Shown here piece after piece: positions 1-10,244 of a DNA stretch of 34,256 nucleotides; positions within the stretch are counted from its first letter, which is position 1, and each line of letters opens with the position of its first letter. The DNA lies in the NCBI GenBank assembly GCA_946497775.1, contig CAMMLS010000011.1, forward strand, positions 1 through 34,256, in the 5' to 3' direction. This stretch comes from an uncultured Clostridium sp. (lineage in GTDB: Bacteria; Bacillota; Clostridia; TANB77; CAG-508). The notes beneath the pieces are model-generated. The model was given only the letters and a program-made list of their open reading frames with translations, was not told the origin of the DNA and did no database searches. The position numbers were made by a program, and so were the translations under genes.

Positions 1-1
1 A

Positions 2-355
2 AAATTATTAGAAGAAATCGATAGCTTAACAGTTATTGAATTATCAGAATTAGTAAAAGGAATAGAAGAAAAATATGGAGTATCAGCAGTTGCAGCAGCA
101 GCACCAGCAGCTGGTGGAGCAGCAGCAGGAGCAGCTGAAGAAAAATCTTCATTCAATGTAGTATTAAAAGAAGCAGGAGCTAATAAAATAGCTGTAATCA
201 AAGTTGTAAGAGATGCAACAGGTTTAGGATTAAAAGAAGCTAAAGAATTAGTTGACGGAGCTCCAAAAACAGTTAAAGAAAACGTAGCTAAGGAAGAAGC
301 AGAAGAAATGAAAGCTAAATTCACAGAAGCAGGAGCAGTTGTTGAATTACAATAA
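2..355 (+). CDS. rplL: 50S ribosomal protein L7/L12, C-terminal part (5' truncated by window edge)
   Basis: Ribosomal stalk protein that recruits GTPase translation factors to the 50S subunit. The window begins inside the gene, so only 117 codons are visible and the start is missing. What can be seen is the end of the N-terminal dimerisation helix ([20 protein letters not shown]), an alanine/glycine-rich hinge ([17 protein letters not shown]), and the conserved C-terminal domain with [29 protein letters not shown] and [20 protein letters not shown], ending GAVVELQ. The length is as expected for an almost complete L7/L12. It is followed at once by a strong terminator, so it closes a ribosomal-protein operon and is not co-transcribed with the adhesin downstream. 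Identification is certain. Confidence 0.98.
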   Translation, partial: KLLEEIDSLTVIELSELVKGIEEKYGVSAVAAAAPAAGGAAAGAAEEKSSFNVVLKEAGANKIAVIKVVRDATGLGLKEAKELVDGAPKTVKENVAKEEAEEMKAKFTEAGAVVELQ

Positions 356-366
356 TTTAATTCTAT

Positions 367-400
367 AAAAAAGAAGAACCAATTTGGGTTCTTCTTTTTT
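367..400 (+). terminator. Rho-independent terminator of rplL
   Basis: A perfect A-rich/T-rich stem (AAAAAGAAGAACC pairing with GGTTCTTCTTTTT) with loop AATTTG lies 11 nt after the rplL stop and runs straight into a T-tract. This is a classic intrinsic terminator. Confidence 0.93.
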
Positions 401-445
401 AATTCACACAAAAAACATTTGTAAATTAAGTCGTAAAAGGTAGTC

Positions 446-584
446 TGCCGTAAGAAAAAATCGAAAAATTGAGTAAAATATTACAAAAATGTAATAAAAG
501 CTTAATAAATAGAAATAAAAAACGTACTTTAAAGTACCCGTACGTAAAGAAAAATCGAATTATGTAATATCTAAAATAATGCAG
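446..584 (+). promoter_or_regulatory. Upstream control region of adhesin unit 1 (copy 1 of a duplicated block)
   Basis: This AT-rich non-coding stretch aligns without gaps to 10034-10172 upstream of the second adhesin unit (constant offset 9588 nt). It contains a CCGTA...CGAA motif at 448-464 that recurs exactly 90 nt later at 538-558. It also holds an inverted repeat TTAC-N6-GTAA at 481-494 and a perfect 14-bp palindrome GTACTTTAAAGTAC at 524-537. Position and preserved spacing to the -35 box suggest a binding site for a shared activator or repressor, or an UP-like element. The regulator is unknown. Confidence 0.75.
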
Positions 585-613
585 TTGTTTTCTTATATTA
601 AATATACTAATAT
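585..613 (+). promoter_or_regulatory. Promoter of adhesin gene 1
   Basis: TTGTTT (585-590), a 17-nt spacer and TAATAT (608-613) form a vegetative-type promoter. Transcription would begin near 620. The homologous promoter of unit 2 sits at exactly the same offset. The ribosome binding site AGGAGAG (637-643) lies 8 nt before the ATG at 652. Confidence 0.7.
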
Positions 614-651
614 ATAGATAAATATTATTCTAATATAGGAGAGCAAATAGC

Positions 652-3600
652 ATGAACAAAAGAGACAAAGAAAATAAAATCACAAAAACAGTAAATAAAA
701 ATAATATTATAAAAATAAGCATTAGGAATATAATAGCTATGTTTCTAGTGTTATTTTTCATACTTACAGGAGCAGTAGAAGCAAGAGGAGAAATTGTAAG
801 CGACATAATAAGGGAAAAAGAAAATAAAATAAATGAAATCATGCTAAAAGCAAATGAAGGAATAACATTAACAAGAACATATACAAATGGAACAGAAAGT
901 ATAGACCTAAAATGGTCAGCAGTAGGAAATTCTAATAAATATACAATATACCAAAGTAAAGAAGGAGAAGAGGAAAAACTAATAACAACAGTACAAGATG
1001 CAACAAGTGTAACACTAAATAGAGCAAATGCAGGAATAAAAGATGAAGCAGCCCCAACAGTTCCAACAGTAACAGCAACACAAAATGCAGATGGTACAGG
1101 GAACAATATAACAATTGAAGCAAGCACAGATAATGGAACAACATACAGACATAGAGTGGAAACAACAGTACCTAGTAATATAGAATATGTTGATATGTTT
1201 TCTGTTGATGCTACAATAACTGGTGGACATGAATCATCAACAGAAAGAGGTATTTTTGTAGTACCAGAAGGAGTAACAAGGATAAGAGTTGCCTGCGTTG
1301 GAGGAGGTGGCAGTGATAGCACAAATGGTACACATTATGGAGAAGATAGTTATTTTGGTGATGTAAGAGCAACTGGTGGAAGTAATACTAGTGCAGGAAC
1401 TCCAAATGGATTTTATGATAATCGTAGAGATGGAAGAGGATTTGCAAAATCATTTGAAAGAATAATAGAAAGTGTTTCATCAGGATATGGAAGTGCTTAT
1501 GAGAATTATGGAGGTGCACATTCAGGCTCAGGAGGATATATTAGTACATATATAGATGTAACACCAGGACAGGAAATACCTTGGCAGGCTGGACGTGGAG
1601 CACACAAAGGTGGAAGAGGATATGTATATATTGCTTTTGGAGGTAATATACAACCAGATACAATTTGTAATTCAAACACAATATCAACAACAGTAACAAC
1701 AGGAATAAAAGGATATCAATATGCAATAACAACAAGTTCAACACATACATTTACAAATGAGGAAATAGTTGATTTAGCAGATTTACCAATATATATAAGT
1801 GGAGAGCAGGAAATGGCACAATACTTACATATAAGAGCAGTAGATAAGGCAGGAAATGTAAGTGAAACAAGAAGTGTATTATTACAAGTACCAGCAAAAA
1901 TAACATTAACTACAAATTATACATATGGAATGAATAATGTACCATTAACTTGGATTATAAATGATAAAAGACCCGGATATGTATATAGATTGTATCAAAG
2001 AGAAGATGGACAAGAAAAATTTTCATTAATATCAAGTAGTAATAGTGTTGATACTGTAACAGCACATGAAAATAAAACAGTTTCATATACTACACCTGGA
2101 AATTATACATGGACAGTACCATCAGGAGTAACTTCAATCAAGGTTACAATCGCAGGAGCCGGCGGCGGTGGCGGTGGTGGCTGCCATTCAGCAGGATGGG
2201 GAAATGGATATGGTGGTAGAGGAGGACATGGTGCCCTAAACATATATACCATTTCGGTTAAAGAAAATGAAAGTTATTCAATGACAGTAGGTGCAGGAGG
2301 AACTGGTGGAGAAGGTGGAGACAACTCAGGAAAATGTAGTGCAGGATGGAAAACAGGAAGATTACCATCAGGAAACAATGGAGGTTCTTCTTCATTTGGA
2401 AGTTATACAAGTGCCGGAGGTGGCGGTGGACAGGGTATACTAATGGACGAAAATGGTTGTACAGTAGGATATCCAGAAACAGGAGCTGCTGGAACAGATG
2501 GCAAAGGAAATAGTGGAAATGCAGGAAATGGAGGCTATGGTGGACAAGGCGGAAATGAAGCACATGGAGTACTACATAGAGGAGGAACAGGAGGAAACGG
2601 ATATATTTACATTGAATATGAAAGAATTATAATAGAACCACTTATAAGCGTAACTGACACAGTAGACTCATCTGCCACAGATAAATTTGCACCTGCAATA
2701 CTAGAACTATACTTAAATGGAATAAAAGGCGATAAAACTAAATATGAAATAGGAATGGTATCAGAAGACTATGGAACAACATATGAACACTATATTACAG
2801 GAACAAACGACACTTATAATATGAAAGTTACATCAAATATTGTAACATCTGATGTAATAACAGGAATTAAAGGATATTCATGGAAAATTGATAGCAATGA
2901 AACAGGAGATGCAGATACTACAATAGGATATGATAATGATGAAAATAAAACTACAACATTTCCAACTACAATATCAACAGATTATTTAGATAAAGGATAT
3001 TATTTACATGCAAGAGCAGTAGATAACGCAGGAAACTGGGGAGCAACAGTACATGTAAAATTAGAAGCTGTAACTATAACATTAACAAGTCATTACAATG
3101 AATATACAGATAGTAACGGGTATGGACCCAATTATGTACCATTAACATGGGAAAACAGCAACCAAAATGAAAAATTCTTTTATAAATTATTCCAAAAAAA
3201 TGAAGACCAATCAGAATGGATGCAAACATCAACAAATTATGGAAAAACAGTAAGAGTTTTAAATGTATACCCAAATGTAGGAAATCAATTAAAAGGATGG
3301 ATGCAAAATTATGGATTAGGATTAATAACAGTAGATGAAGTACCAATAACAAGTTTTAATGCAAATCCTAATAGATATTTAATGGAAAATGGACTATATA
3401 AATATGATGTAATCATGTTTGGATCTTGGGATACTAATAATGATTATGATTTAAGTTGGGCAGCAGCACAAGCAACAGAACAATTTATACTAACTGGAAG
3501 AGGAGTATTATTTGGACATGACACCATATGCGATTATGGAGGAATGGGACATCATAATTTTAACTATTTAGCTAAATATGTAAAAGCTACACCAACTAGA

Positions 3601-6600
3601 AATGTTGCAAGAGTTGGAAGTAGTACAGTTAAAGTTATTAAAAAAGGATTTTTAACTAAATATCCATATGATATAGAAACAAGAAATTTAACAGTGCCAT
3701 ATTGCCATACATCAGGAGTTTTAGTATATAGTGATATTTGGATTAAATTCTTAAATTTAGGTGGACCATTAACAGATGGACCAGACATAGGAAATAACAA
3801 CTATTATTTAGCATCATGGAATAACTGTGCTTTTATAAGAACAGGACATAGTAATGGAGCTGCAACAGCAGATGAGCAAAAAATACTAGCAAATGTTCTA
3901 TTCTATTTAGGACAAGTAACAGAAGATACATATGCAAATGTATATACAGCAGAAGACTTAGCAGCACCAGAAGTAACAGATATAAAAATAACAGACAATA
4001 AAAAAGAAAACCGATTAGAATTAGACATAGAAGGAATAGACTACGGATCATCATATGACCATTATGTAACAGGAATGAAATTATTAACAGCTGGTAACTA
4101 CTATTCAAACACAGTACACACAACTGTAAAAACAGGCATACAAAAATTCCAATATACAATAAATAACAGCCCAACAGAATATAGTGGTACACAATATGAA
4201 GTACCAGCAGTAAATAAAGAAACATGTGAAATTAATATAGACAAAAGCTACATAGGTCAGTACCTACACATAAGAGCAGTAGATAATGCTGACAATGTAG
4301 GAGCAATAACAACTATATACCTAGATGGTGCAAGAACTATATCAAGAGAAGAAAAGAATGAAACAGAAGAGTTATATTGTATAGAAGAAGATGTATTAAT
4401 TCCAGCAGAATACGATGGAACTCAATCAGATGCGACAGTAGAAGTAGCAGGAAATAGAGAAACATTAAGATGGCCACTAAATATTCAAAAACTATTTGAA
4501 CTATATAAAGAAGATGGAGTAGCACTAAGAAACCCATATTCACCAAATGGACAAAGCGGATTTGTAGATAAAAGTAATTCATTAGGAAGATATCTAGTAT
4601 CAAAAGTACCAGGAACTCAGCCTCGGTAAACAAGGTAATGCAAGCGAAGCATATGCATATATCTTATCACATTACAAAGATAATAATATAGAAGACTCAG
4701 AAAGCCAAAAAGCACTATATGAAATAATTGCAGAAGAAAATGGAACAGCTACAGATGGAAGCAACAGAAATCTTCTATACTACGAAGCAAAAGAATATGA
4801 TAAATTTAGAGAATTGCTAAAAGAAAATGGTGGATTTACTGTTGGGGAAGAAACACATAATGTTCAAGTAGGATACAATCTAGAAAATAAACAATATATA
4901 ATAGGACCATTTGAAGTAGACTATATAAGAAATTACAGTATAATAAACGATGGAAAAGGCAACAGTAAAAAAGTAGAATTTAGCGGAATAGGTGTACCAA
5001 ATGGAATAGAGATAACTAGTGAAAAAGCAATAAGAATATATGACCAAAATGGAAAATTAATAGATCCAGATAGTTATGAAATTGAATACGATAATAAAGC
5101 AGAAAAAGAAAAAACAAGAGGAGAAACATATACAGAATACCCTATGCCACTTCCAGGAGAAGAATTCTATATTAAATTAAATAGAACCGGAAATGAGGAA
5201 GTAACAGAAATTAGTAAAATTGAAGTAGAATACTACGAAATGGAAGCAGATGCAAAATACAGTATTCTAAGTGGTGTATACAATACTGTAACATGGAATG
5301 CAGACCAAACCAATAATGTATGTGAAGGTGGAACTTTATGCCCACATGGAAGAGAAAATCCACATACACTAGGACATACCTATTTTATAAGCTCAGAAAT
5401 AACAGCTGCAAATTTACATTCACAAGAGCTATTAGAAGTAGAGTGGGCCAAAAGAGAATACAAGAGCCATGTACAAACATTAACAATAACAGCAAATAAA
5501 GGAACAAATACAGACAATGATGGAAATAACCCAGGAGGAGGAGAAGATGGAAATAACCCAGGAGGAGGAGAAGATGGAGATAATCCTGGTGGAGACAATG
5601 ATGACAACGGCGGAGAAATAGAGGATACAATAAGACTAACAATGGACTTCTCAGGTAGTATTTGGAATGACCAAAATGAAAATATTAGTAATGGACTAAA
5701 AGAACTAGGGGAAATTGGAATAAAAGGTGTAGAAGTATTTTTATATGATACAATATCAAACATACAAGTAGGATATACAATAACAGATGAAGAAGGAAAC
5801 TACATTTTTGAAAAAATACCAGTAGGAATATACAATATAGAATTTACATATGATGGACAAACATATAAAACAACTAAAAGCTTTGTTCAAGGAAGTGCAG
5901 AAGATTTTAAAACCAATGGAAATGGAAAAGCATATACAAATGTATCAATAGCAGATGAAACAGAAACAGCAAGACAAAACTTAAATAATAGATTCTATGA
6001 AATAAAAGAAGGAGAAGCAATAGGAACAGAAGGTCAAAGAACAAGTTTGGCATACGAGGAAATAGGAACAAAGAGTAATATAATAACAAGAGATAAACAA
6101 ACACAAATTGCATTCCAAGAATTCCAAATAGGAGTAGATACTAAAAACAAAGACATCTATTTCCCAGCAACAAATACAATTATTGTAAATGGAATACCAT
6201 ATTTAATAATAGATGATACTAAAAACATAAATGTAGGATTAAGTACAAGAGAAAAAACAGATGAAAACGTAAAAATAGATGTATACCAAACAACATTTAG
6301 CATAAAAGGAGTTCGCCAAAGCTATTTGCACAACGGAAGAAACATAAGAGATATAAACAGTAATATAGTAATAAATGAGTACATACAAAAAGTAAATCCA
6401 GATGACTATGCATGGAGACTTAGTGATTATGAAGGCAACGAAAAATATGAAGAAATTAAAGAAATATACGGAAGCGGAGAAGCTTGTGAACTTGAAACAT
6501 ATGTAGAATACATGATAATCATAAGAAATAGTGGAGCAAATGATACAGCATACATAACAGAATTAGTAGATTACTATGATAAAACACTAGAATACAGAGA

Positions 6601-9256
6601 TAATTACAGAGATTTTGATATATCATCATGGATAGTAATAAGAAATGATGATGATACAGAAAGTAATTATAGTGGAAATAGCGGAAAAGAACAAATTAAA
6701 TGGAGTCAAAATTCACGTTATGGAGATACAAATGAATATTCAGAAGACTTTAATAAAATGTATGCAAACTTAGAAAAGTATGGAATTAAAAAAGGTCAAT
6801 ATGCAGAAATCCACATTATATTTAGAGTATTAAAAGACGAAAATGGAAACATAATGCTAGACAGTGGAGAGGGAAAGAAAAATGTTACAGAAATAAATGG
6901 ATACAGAAGCCTAGATACAAACACAGGAAAAATTTCTGGATTAATTGACTTGGATTCAAAACCAGGTGATGTAGATCCAAGGCAAGATGCAGGAGTATAT
7001 GAAGACGATGAAGACAAAGCACCAAACTATAAACTAGAATTAGGATATAGCAATGGAAACACCGGAGGAAATGGTGGAAGTGGTGAAACAGGAGACGGAA
7101 GCGGAAATACCGGAGATGGAAACCAAGTAGAAACAGATGAAAATGGAAATCCAATAGGCTATGGAAACACAATAGAAGGAAATGTTTGGGAAGACATTAA
7201 GACAATAACAATAGAAGAAGATGGAAGAAAAATAAGCAATGGAGTAAAAGAACCAAATGAAACATTAATAAATGACATAAAAGTAGAATTAGTAGAAGTA
7301 ATAAGCGGATATGTAAATGGAGAATACAAAGAGGTTGAAGTTGTACTTAATGAAAGAACAATAAGAACAGGTAATGAATTATTACTTAGTGATAAAGCAC
7401 AAAGCTTGGGAGCATATAGATTTAGCGGACTTACAGGAGGACATTATAAAGTAAGATTTACATATGGAGAAAAAGAACAATTAGAAAAAAGCTTAAAATA
7501 CAATGGACAAGATTATCAAGGGCTATCTAGCGCGCAAATATATAATAGAGATTTATTAGAAAATAGCTATGAAAATACAGAATTAATATTAGTACTAGAC
7601 AATTCTAATAGTATGTCAGGAGGAAAAATAGCAAGAGCAAAACAAGCAGCAGTAAAATTAATAGAAGACTTAAAAAATAAATTGCCTGGAATAAAAATAG
7701 GAGTAGTAAACTTTAATGAAACAGCAAATATAATTGGAAATCTTGAAACAGATACAAACGCATTAAATGAAGGAATTAACAACCTAGGATCAGGCGGAGA
7801 AACAGCAATTGCAAGAGGAATTATGCAAGCAAAAGAAATATTTGCAAATGGAAAAACTAAGTTAATGGTTCTAATAACAGATGGTCAAGAAACGGTGCAA
7901 ACAGAAGAAGATGTAATTCGTGAAATAGAAGATTTAAGAACAAAAGGAATAGGTTTAGTAAGTATATTAACAAATAATAGTGAATTAATATTTGGAACCG
8001 AAGAATACCCAAGATATGGTGATGTATTTAATATTTTAAATGATGATGAAATATATACAAGAATAGTAGAAGAAATATATCAAAAAATATTAAAAGATAG
8101 TATTGTAGAAGAAGACAGAAGCTTAGGAAAAGATATAGAAGGAAGCAAAGATAATCCGGAACCAGGAACCAGAAGATGGCAAATAAATCAATATGGAGAA
8201 ATGACATACAAAAAAGCAACTGTGTTAGATATCGAGGGTATAGACAAGCTAACAGGAGAAGAAAGAAGCAATAGAATAGAAGAACTAGCTAATACAACAT
8301 ACATGAAAGCAGAAAGTGAAGAAGTAGAATTTTTAGCAAGCAATGTAGGAGCAGATAAAATTCATGAAGTTAATCAAGCATTAGTAGAAAGACCAAGAGC
8401 ACAATTAGAATTAACAGAAGAAATTACAGGAATAAAAGTTACATTAAGTGATGGAAATGTAATAATAGATACAGCAAAGGGACTAAGTAAGAATGTAATG
8501 GGATTAGATGTTCCAGATGCTAATGTATCTGTATATATGGATGAAGAAATTATGCAAGGTGCAACAGTAGAAGTTACATATAAATTATGTGTAACAAATA
8601 CAGGAGAAGTAGATAGATTAAGCAATTATTTTGAAGGAGAAAGCGATGACACCATAACAACCACAGCAAAAGTAATATATGCATATATTAATCAAAACAT
8701 GGTATACAGAGAAGATGAAACCAATGGAGATATAACATGGGATGTAATCTTACCAGAAGATAAGAACGAAAATGGAGAAAACATAATGGACAGCGAATTA
8801 TCAGAAGAAACAATAGATGGAGTAGAAAACGGAACAACAATGACCTTAAGAACAGAAGGATTAAAAGAAGTAGAGTTATACCCAATTGGAAGCAAAGAAT
8901 TGAAACTAGGTGATGGAACTTATAAAAATGAAATAACAGCAGGATTAATATTAAGTAGATTAATAAGTCCAGAAGATGACCAAAGTACAAACTTAACATA
9001 TGATTGCTCAATGGAAATTACAGTAAGAGGAAATGAAGTAGGAAGAAGAGTAATAGGATCAATACCAGGAAATCATAGAATAGACGAAGAAGGAACAATA
9101 ATAAGCCTAGAACCAGACGAAGCGGCAACAAGAAGAATAATAATAACAAAACCATTAGGAGAAGACAGAAGTATGAGAAATGTTGTTATTGCATTAATTG
9201 GATGTACAGTTGTAGCTGGGGGAATAATAGTTGCTTTAAGAAGGAATAAAAAATAA
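652..9256 (+). CDS. Giant VWA/SdrD-type surface protein 1, read through a +1 shift at an in-frame CGG
   Basis: Predicted secreted, membrane-anchored adhesin of about 2867 residues if frames 652-4629 and 4625-9256 are joined. Visible in order: signal peptide/TM (about 21-45); fibronectin-like strands; two glycine-rich lectin-like domains (about 195-330 and 480-660); repeats ending YLHIRAVDxAGN; a 230-residue domain (about 868-1098, starting RVLNVYPNVGNQ) resembling DUF5057/amidotransferase-like folds; an NPGGGEDGN linker; SdrD-B-like domains (about 1662-1750 and 2165-2275); a VWA domain with an imperfect MIDAS (DNSNS, about 2316); and a C-terminal TM helix (about 2842-2862) followed by RRNKK. 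The zero frame stops at TAA right after CGG (4624). The protein continues in the +1 frame, matching the paralogue at 15176-22588. No LPXTG motif is seen. The alternative is two split genes or a pseudogene; the 184 bp after the stop still encode paralogue-like sequence, so one gene is much more likely. Confidence 0.85.
4624..4626 (+). other. CGG recoding site 1 (adhesin 1)
   Basis: Zero frame reads CAG CCT CGG TAA (stop). Skipping the C gives CCT GGT AAA CAA GGT AAT GCA, that is P-G-K-Q-G-N-A. The paralogue at about 18090-18112 has P-G-K-E-G-N-A with an ordinary CCA GGA and no CGG. So exactly one extra C precedes a conserved glycine codon. Confidence 0.85.
5519..5599 (+). repeat. 27-bp tandem repeat encoding NPGGGEDGN linker
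   Basis: Two identical 27-nt units (5519-5545 and 5546-5572) are followed by a third, degenerate unit (5573-5599). They encode a flexible acidic Gly/Pro linker before the first SdrD-B-like domain of adhesin 1. Units are multiples of three, so copy-number change would alter linker length without breaking the frame. Confidence 0.9.
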
Positions 9257-9260
9257 AATA

Positions 9261-9299
9261 AAAGCGTAATTAATTAAATTCAATTAATTACGCTTTTTT
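9261..9299 (+). terminator. Terminator of adhesin gene 1
   Basis: A perfect 15-bp stem (AAAGCGTAATTAATT with AATTAATTACGCTTT, loop AAATTC) lies 4 nt after the stop and ends in a T-run. It is largely symmetric, so it may also serve the opposite strand. Confidence 0.92.
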
Positions 9300-9318
9300 A
9301 ATTAACTCTATTTAAAAT

Positions 9319-9368
9319 TAGCCGTCCTAATAGATTAATATATATTAGGACTACTCTATAATGTTTTT
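9319..9368. repeat. Short palindromic intergenic element, copy A
   Basis: The layout is TAGCC, then the stem GTCCTAATA/TATTAGGAC around a GATTAATA loop, then TACTCTATAATGTTTTT. The flanks and the core AGATTAATATATATTA recur in the element at 30054-30113, with a different stem. It lies between the converging ends of adhesin 1 and the DUF4364 gene. It may be a REP/MITE-like repeat or a shared terminator type. Confidence 0.55.
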
Positions 9369-9420
9369 GTTATTGGCTTTTTTATATTTTATAATAAATG
9401 GTTAATTATTAGTTATTTTT

Positions 9421-9955
9421 TTATTCTGTAAACATTGTTTCTAGTAATTTTGGGTAGATTTTTACTGCATTTTTTTTCCAGTTGTCTACTACGAATTTTG
9501 CTTGCTCTCTTGAACCTGCTAGGACACGGATGCTGAATATAGTTTTGTTTTTTTCTATTATTTTACAGTCTACAAAAAATCCGTTGTTATCATCAGGAGT
9601 AAAGTCTGATATTACAGATAGTTCTTCTGATATTTTATCTATACATGGCTTCAAATTCGTGTCTACTCTAAGTTTTATAATTCCAGGAATAATGGAAATA
9701 GTTAGATCTAAAATTCGTTTACCATCTGGTGATAGTTTGTAAAATGTTTGGTCATCTTTTTCGTATTTAATTATATATTTAGAACCGTAATAAATCTAAT
9801 AAAAATTGTTGAAAATAAAAGTAATTTAAATCAGTTACAGATGAAACAACTTGAAGTAAAGTTGAATCTAATACTGGTTCATTTATTTGGTCTAGTATAT
9901 ATAAAATTAAAACTTTGTTTTCTGCTAATACTTCACTGCTGGAAGATAGTTTCAT
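9421..9955 (-). CDS. DUF4364-family protein, read through a +1 shift at an in-frame CGG
   Basis: Reconstructed 177-residue protein resembling the DUF4364 family (Firmicutes proteins with an N-terminal winged-helix-like part; function not established). The start is ATG at 9955 with AGAGGTG 8 nt upstream. The first part reads KLSSSSEVLAENKVLILYIL, then VVSSVTDLNYFYFQQFLLDLL. At codon 57 the frame is CGG TTC TAA; skipping the C gives GSKYIIKYEKDDQTFYKLS and then continues to ETMFTE before the stop. Only the last 77 codons would be found as an ORF by simple calling. It sits between the two adhesin units and is transcribed divergently from unit 2, so a regulatory link is possible but unproven. No second TA partner or mobile element is visible. 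Confidence 0.78.
9785..9787 (-). other. CGG recoding site 2 (DUF4364 gene)
   Basis: On the minus strand the zero frame reads TTA CGG TTC TAA. Removing the C restores TTA GGT TCT AAA TAT and an open frame to 9421. Codon 57 of the gene is the only in-frame CGG in it. Confidence 0.82.
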
Positions 9956-9989
9956 TTTTAGTTCACCTCTAAATTTTAAATCTAGGTAT

Positions 9990-9998
9990 ATTATAGCA
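9990..9998 (-). promoter_or_regulatory. Extended -10 promoter of the DUF4364 gene
   Basis: On the minus strand TGC-TATAAT forms an extended -10 box, 20 nt upstream of the ribosome binding site. The -35 region is weak. It diverges from the upstream block of adhesin unit 2. Confidence 0.55.
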
Positions 9999-10033
9999 TA
10001 ACATAGAGTGAAAATAAATATAAAAATGCAGAT

Positions 10034-10172
10034 TTCCCTAGCAAAAATGACAAAAAAAGCTTTAAATATTACAAAAAAGTAACAAAAACTTAATATATTG
10101 GTTAAAAAAAAAGTCTTGCAAGTATCCGTAAATAAGTAAAAGAGCGAAATTGTAATATAGAAAAATCTGCTA
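10034..10172 (+). promoter_or_regulatory. Upstream control region of adhesin unit 2 (copy 2 of the duplicated block)
   Basis: Gapless counterpart of 446-584. It has CCCTA at 10036 and CCGTA at 10126 (again 90 nt apart), TTAC-N6-GTAA at 10069-10082, and a CTTGCAAG palindrome where copy 1 has CTTTAAAG. The segment 10066-10160 is the best conserved part. Retained spacing but drifted sequence indicates selected sites rather than recent duplication. Confidence 0.75.
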
Positions 10173-10201
10173 TTGCTATCAAATTAAAAAAATATTAATA
10201 T
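10173..10201 (+). promoter_or_regulatory. Promoter of adhesin unit 2
   Basis: TTGCTA (10173-10178), a 17-nt spacer and TAATAT (10196-10201). Both boxes are exactly 9588 nt from those of adhesin gene 1. Confidence 0.7.
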
Positions 10202-10244
10202 TTAATATATATATAATATACAAGGAGTGTCAAAGGGGATAACA

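Noticed and set aside
446..584. c-di-GMP (GEMM) or other known riboswitch upstream of the adhesins
   Set aside because: No GGGCAAACC-like core or recognisable pseudoknot, and the conserved block lies mostly upstream of the likely transcription start.
446..584. Spo0A or VirR/LytTR boxes in the shared control region
   Set aside because: ATCGAA/GCGAA only partly resembles TGTCGAA, and no CCAGTT-type direct repeats are present.
630..1322. 230-codon minus-strand open frame opposite adhesin 1
   Set aside because: Low-complexity hydrophobic shadow of the A-rich coding strand, with no ribosome binding site.
4609..4630. prfB-like programmed shift with upstream Shine-Dalgarno at site 1 (AGGA before CCT CGG TAA)
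   Set aside because: The AGGA is too far from the shift codon and the other three sites have no such element or adjacent stop, so it does not explain the common pattern.
5519..5599. CRISPR array
   Set aside because: The repeats are contiguous, in frame and code for a linker; there are no spacers and no cas genes.
9482..9972. Plus-strand open frames opposite the DUF4364 gene
   Set aside because: They lack ribosome binding sites and disappear once the minus-strand gene is joined across the CGG.
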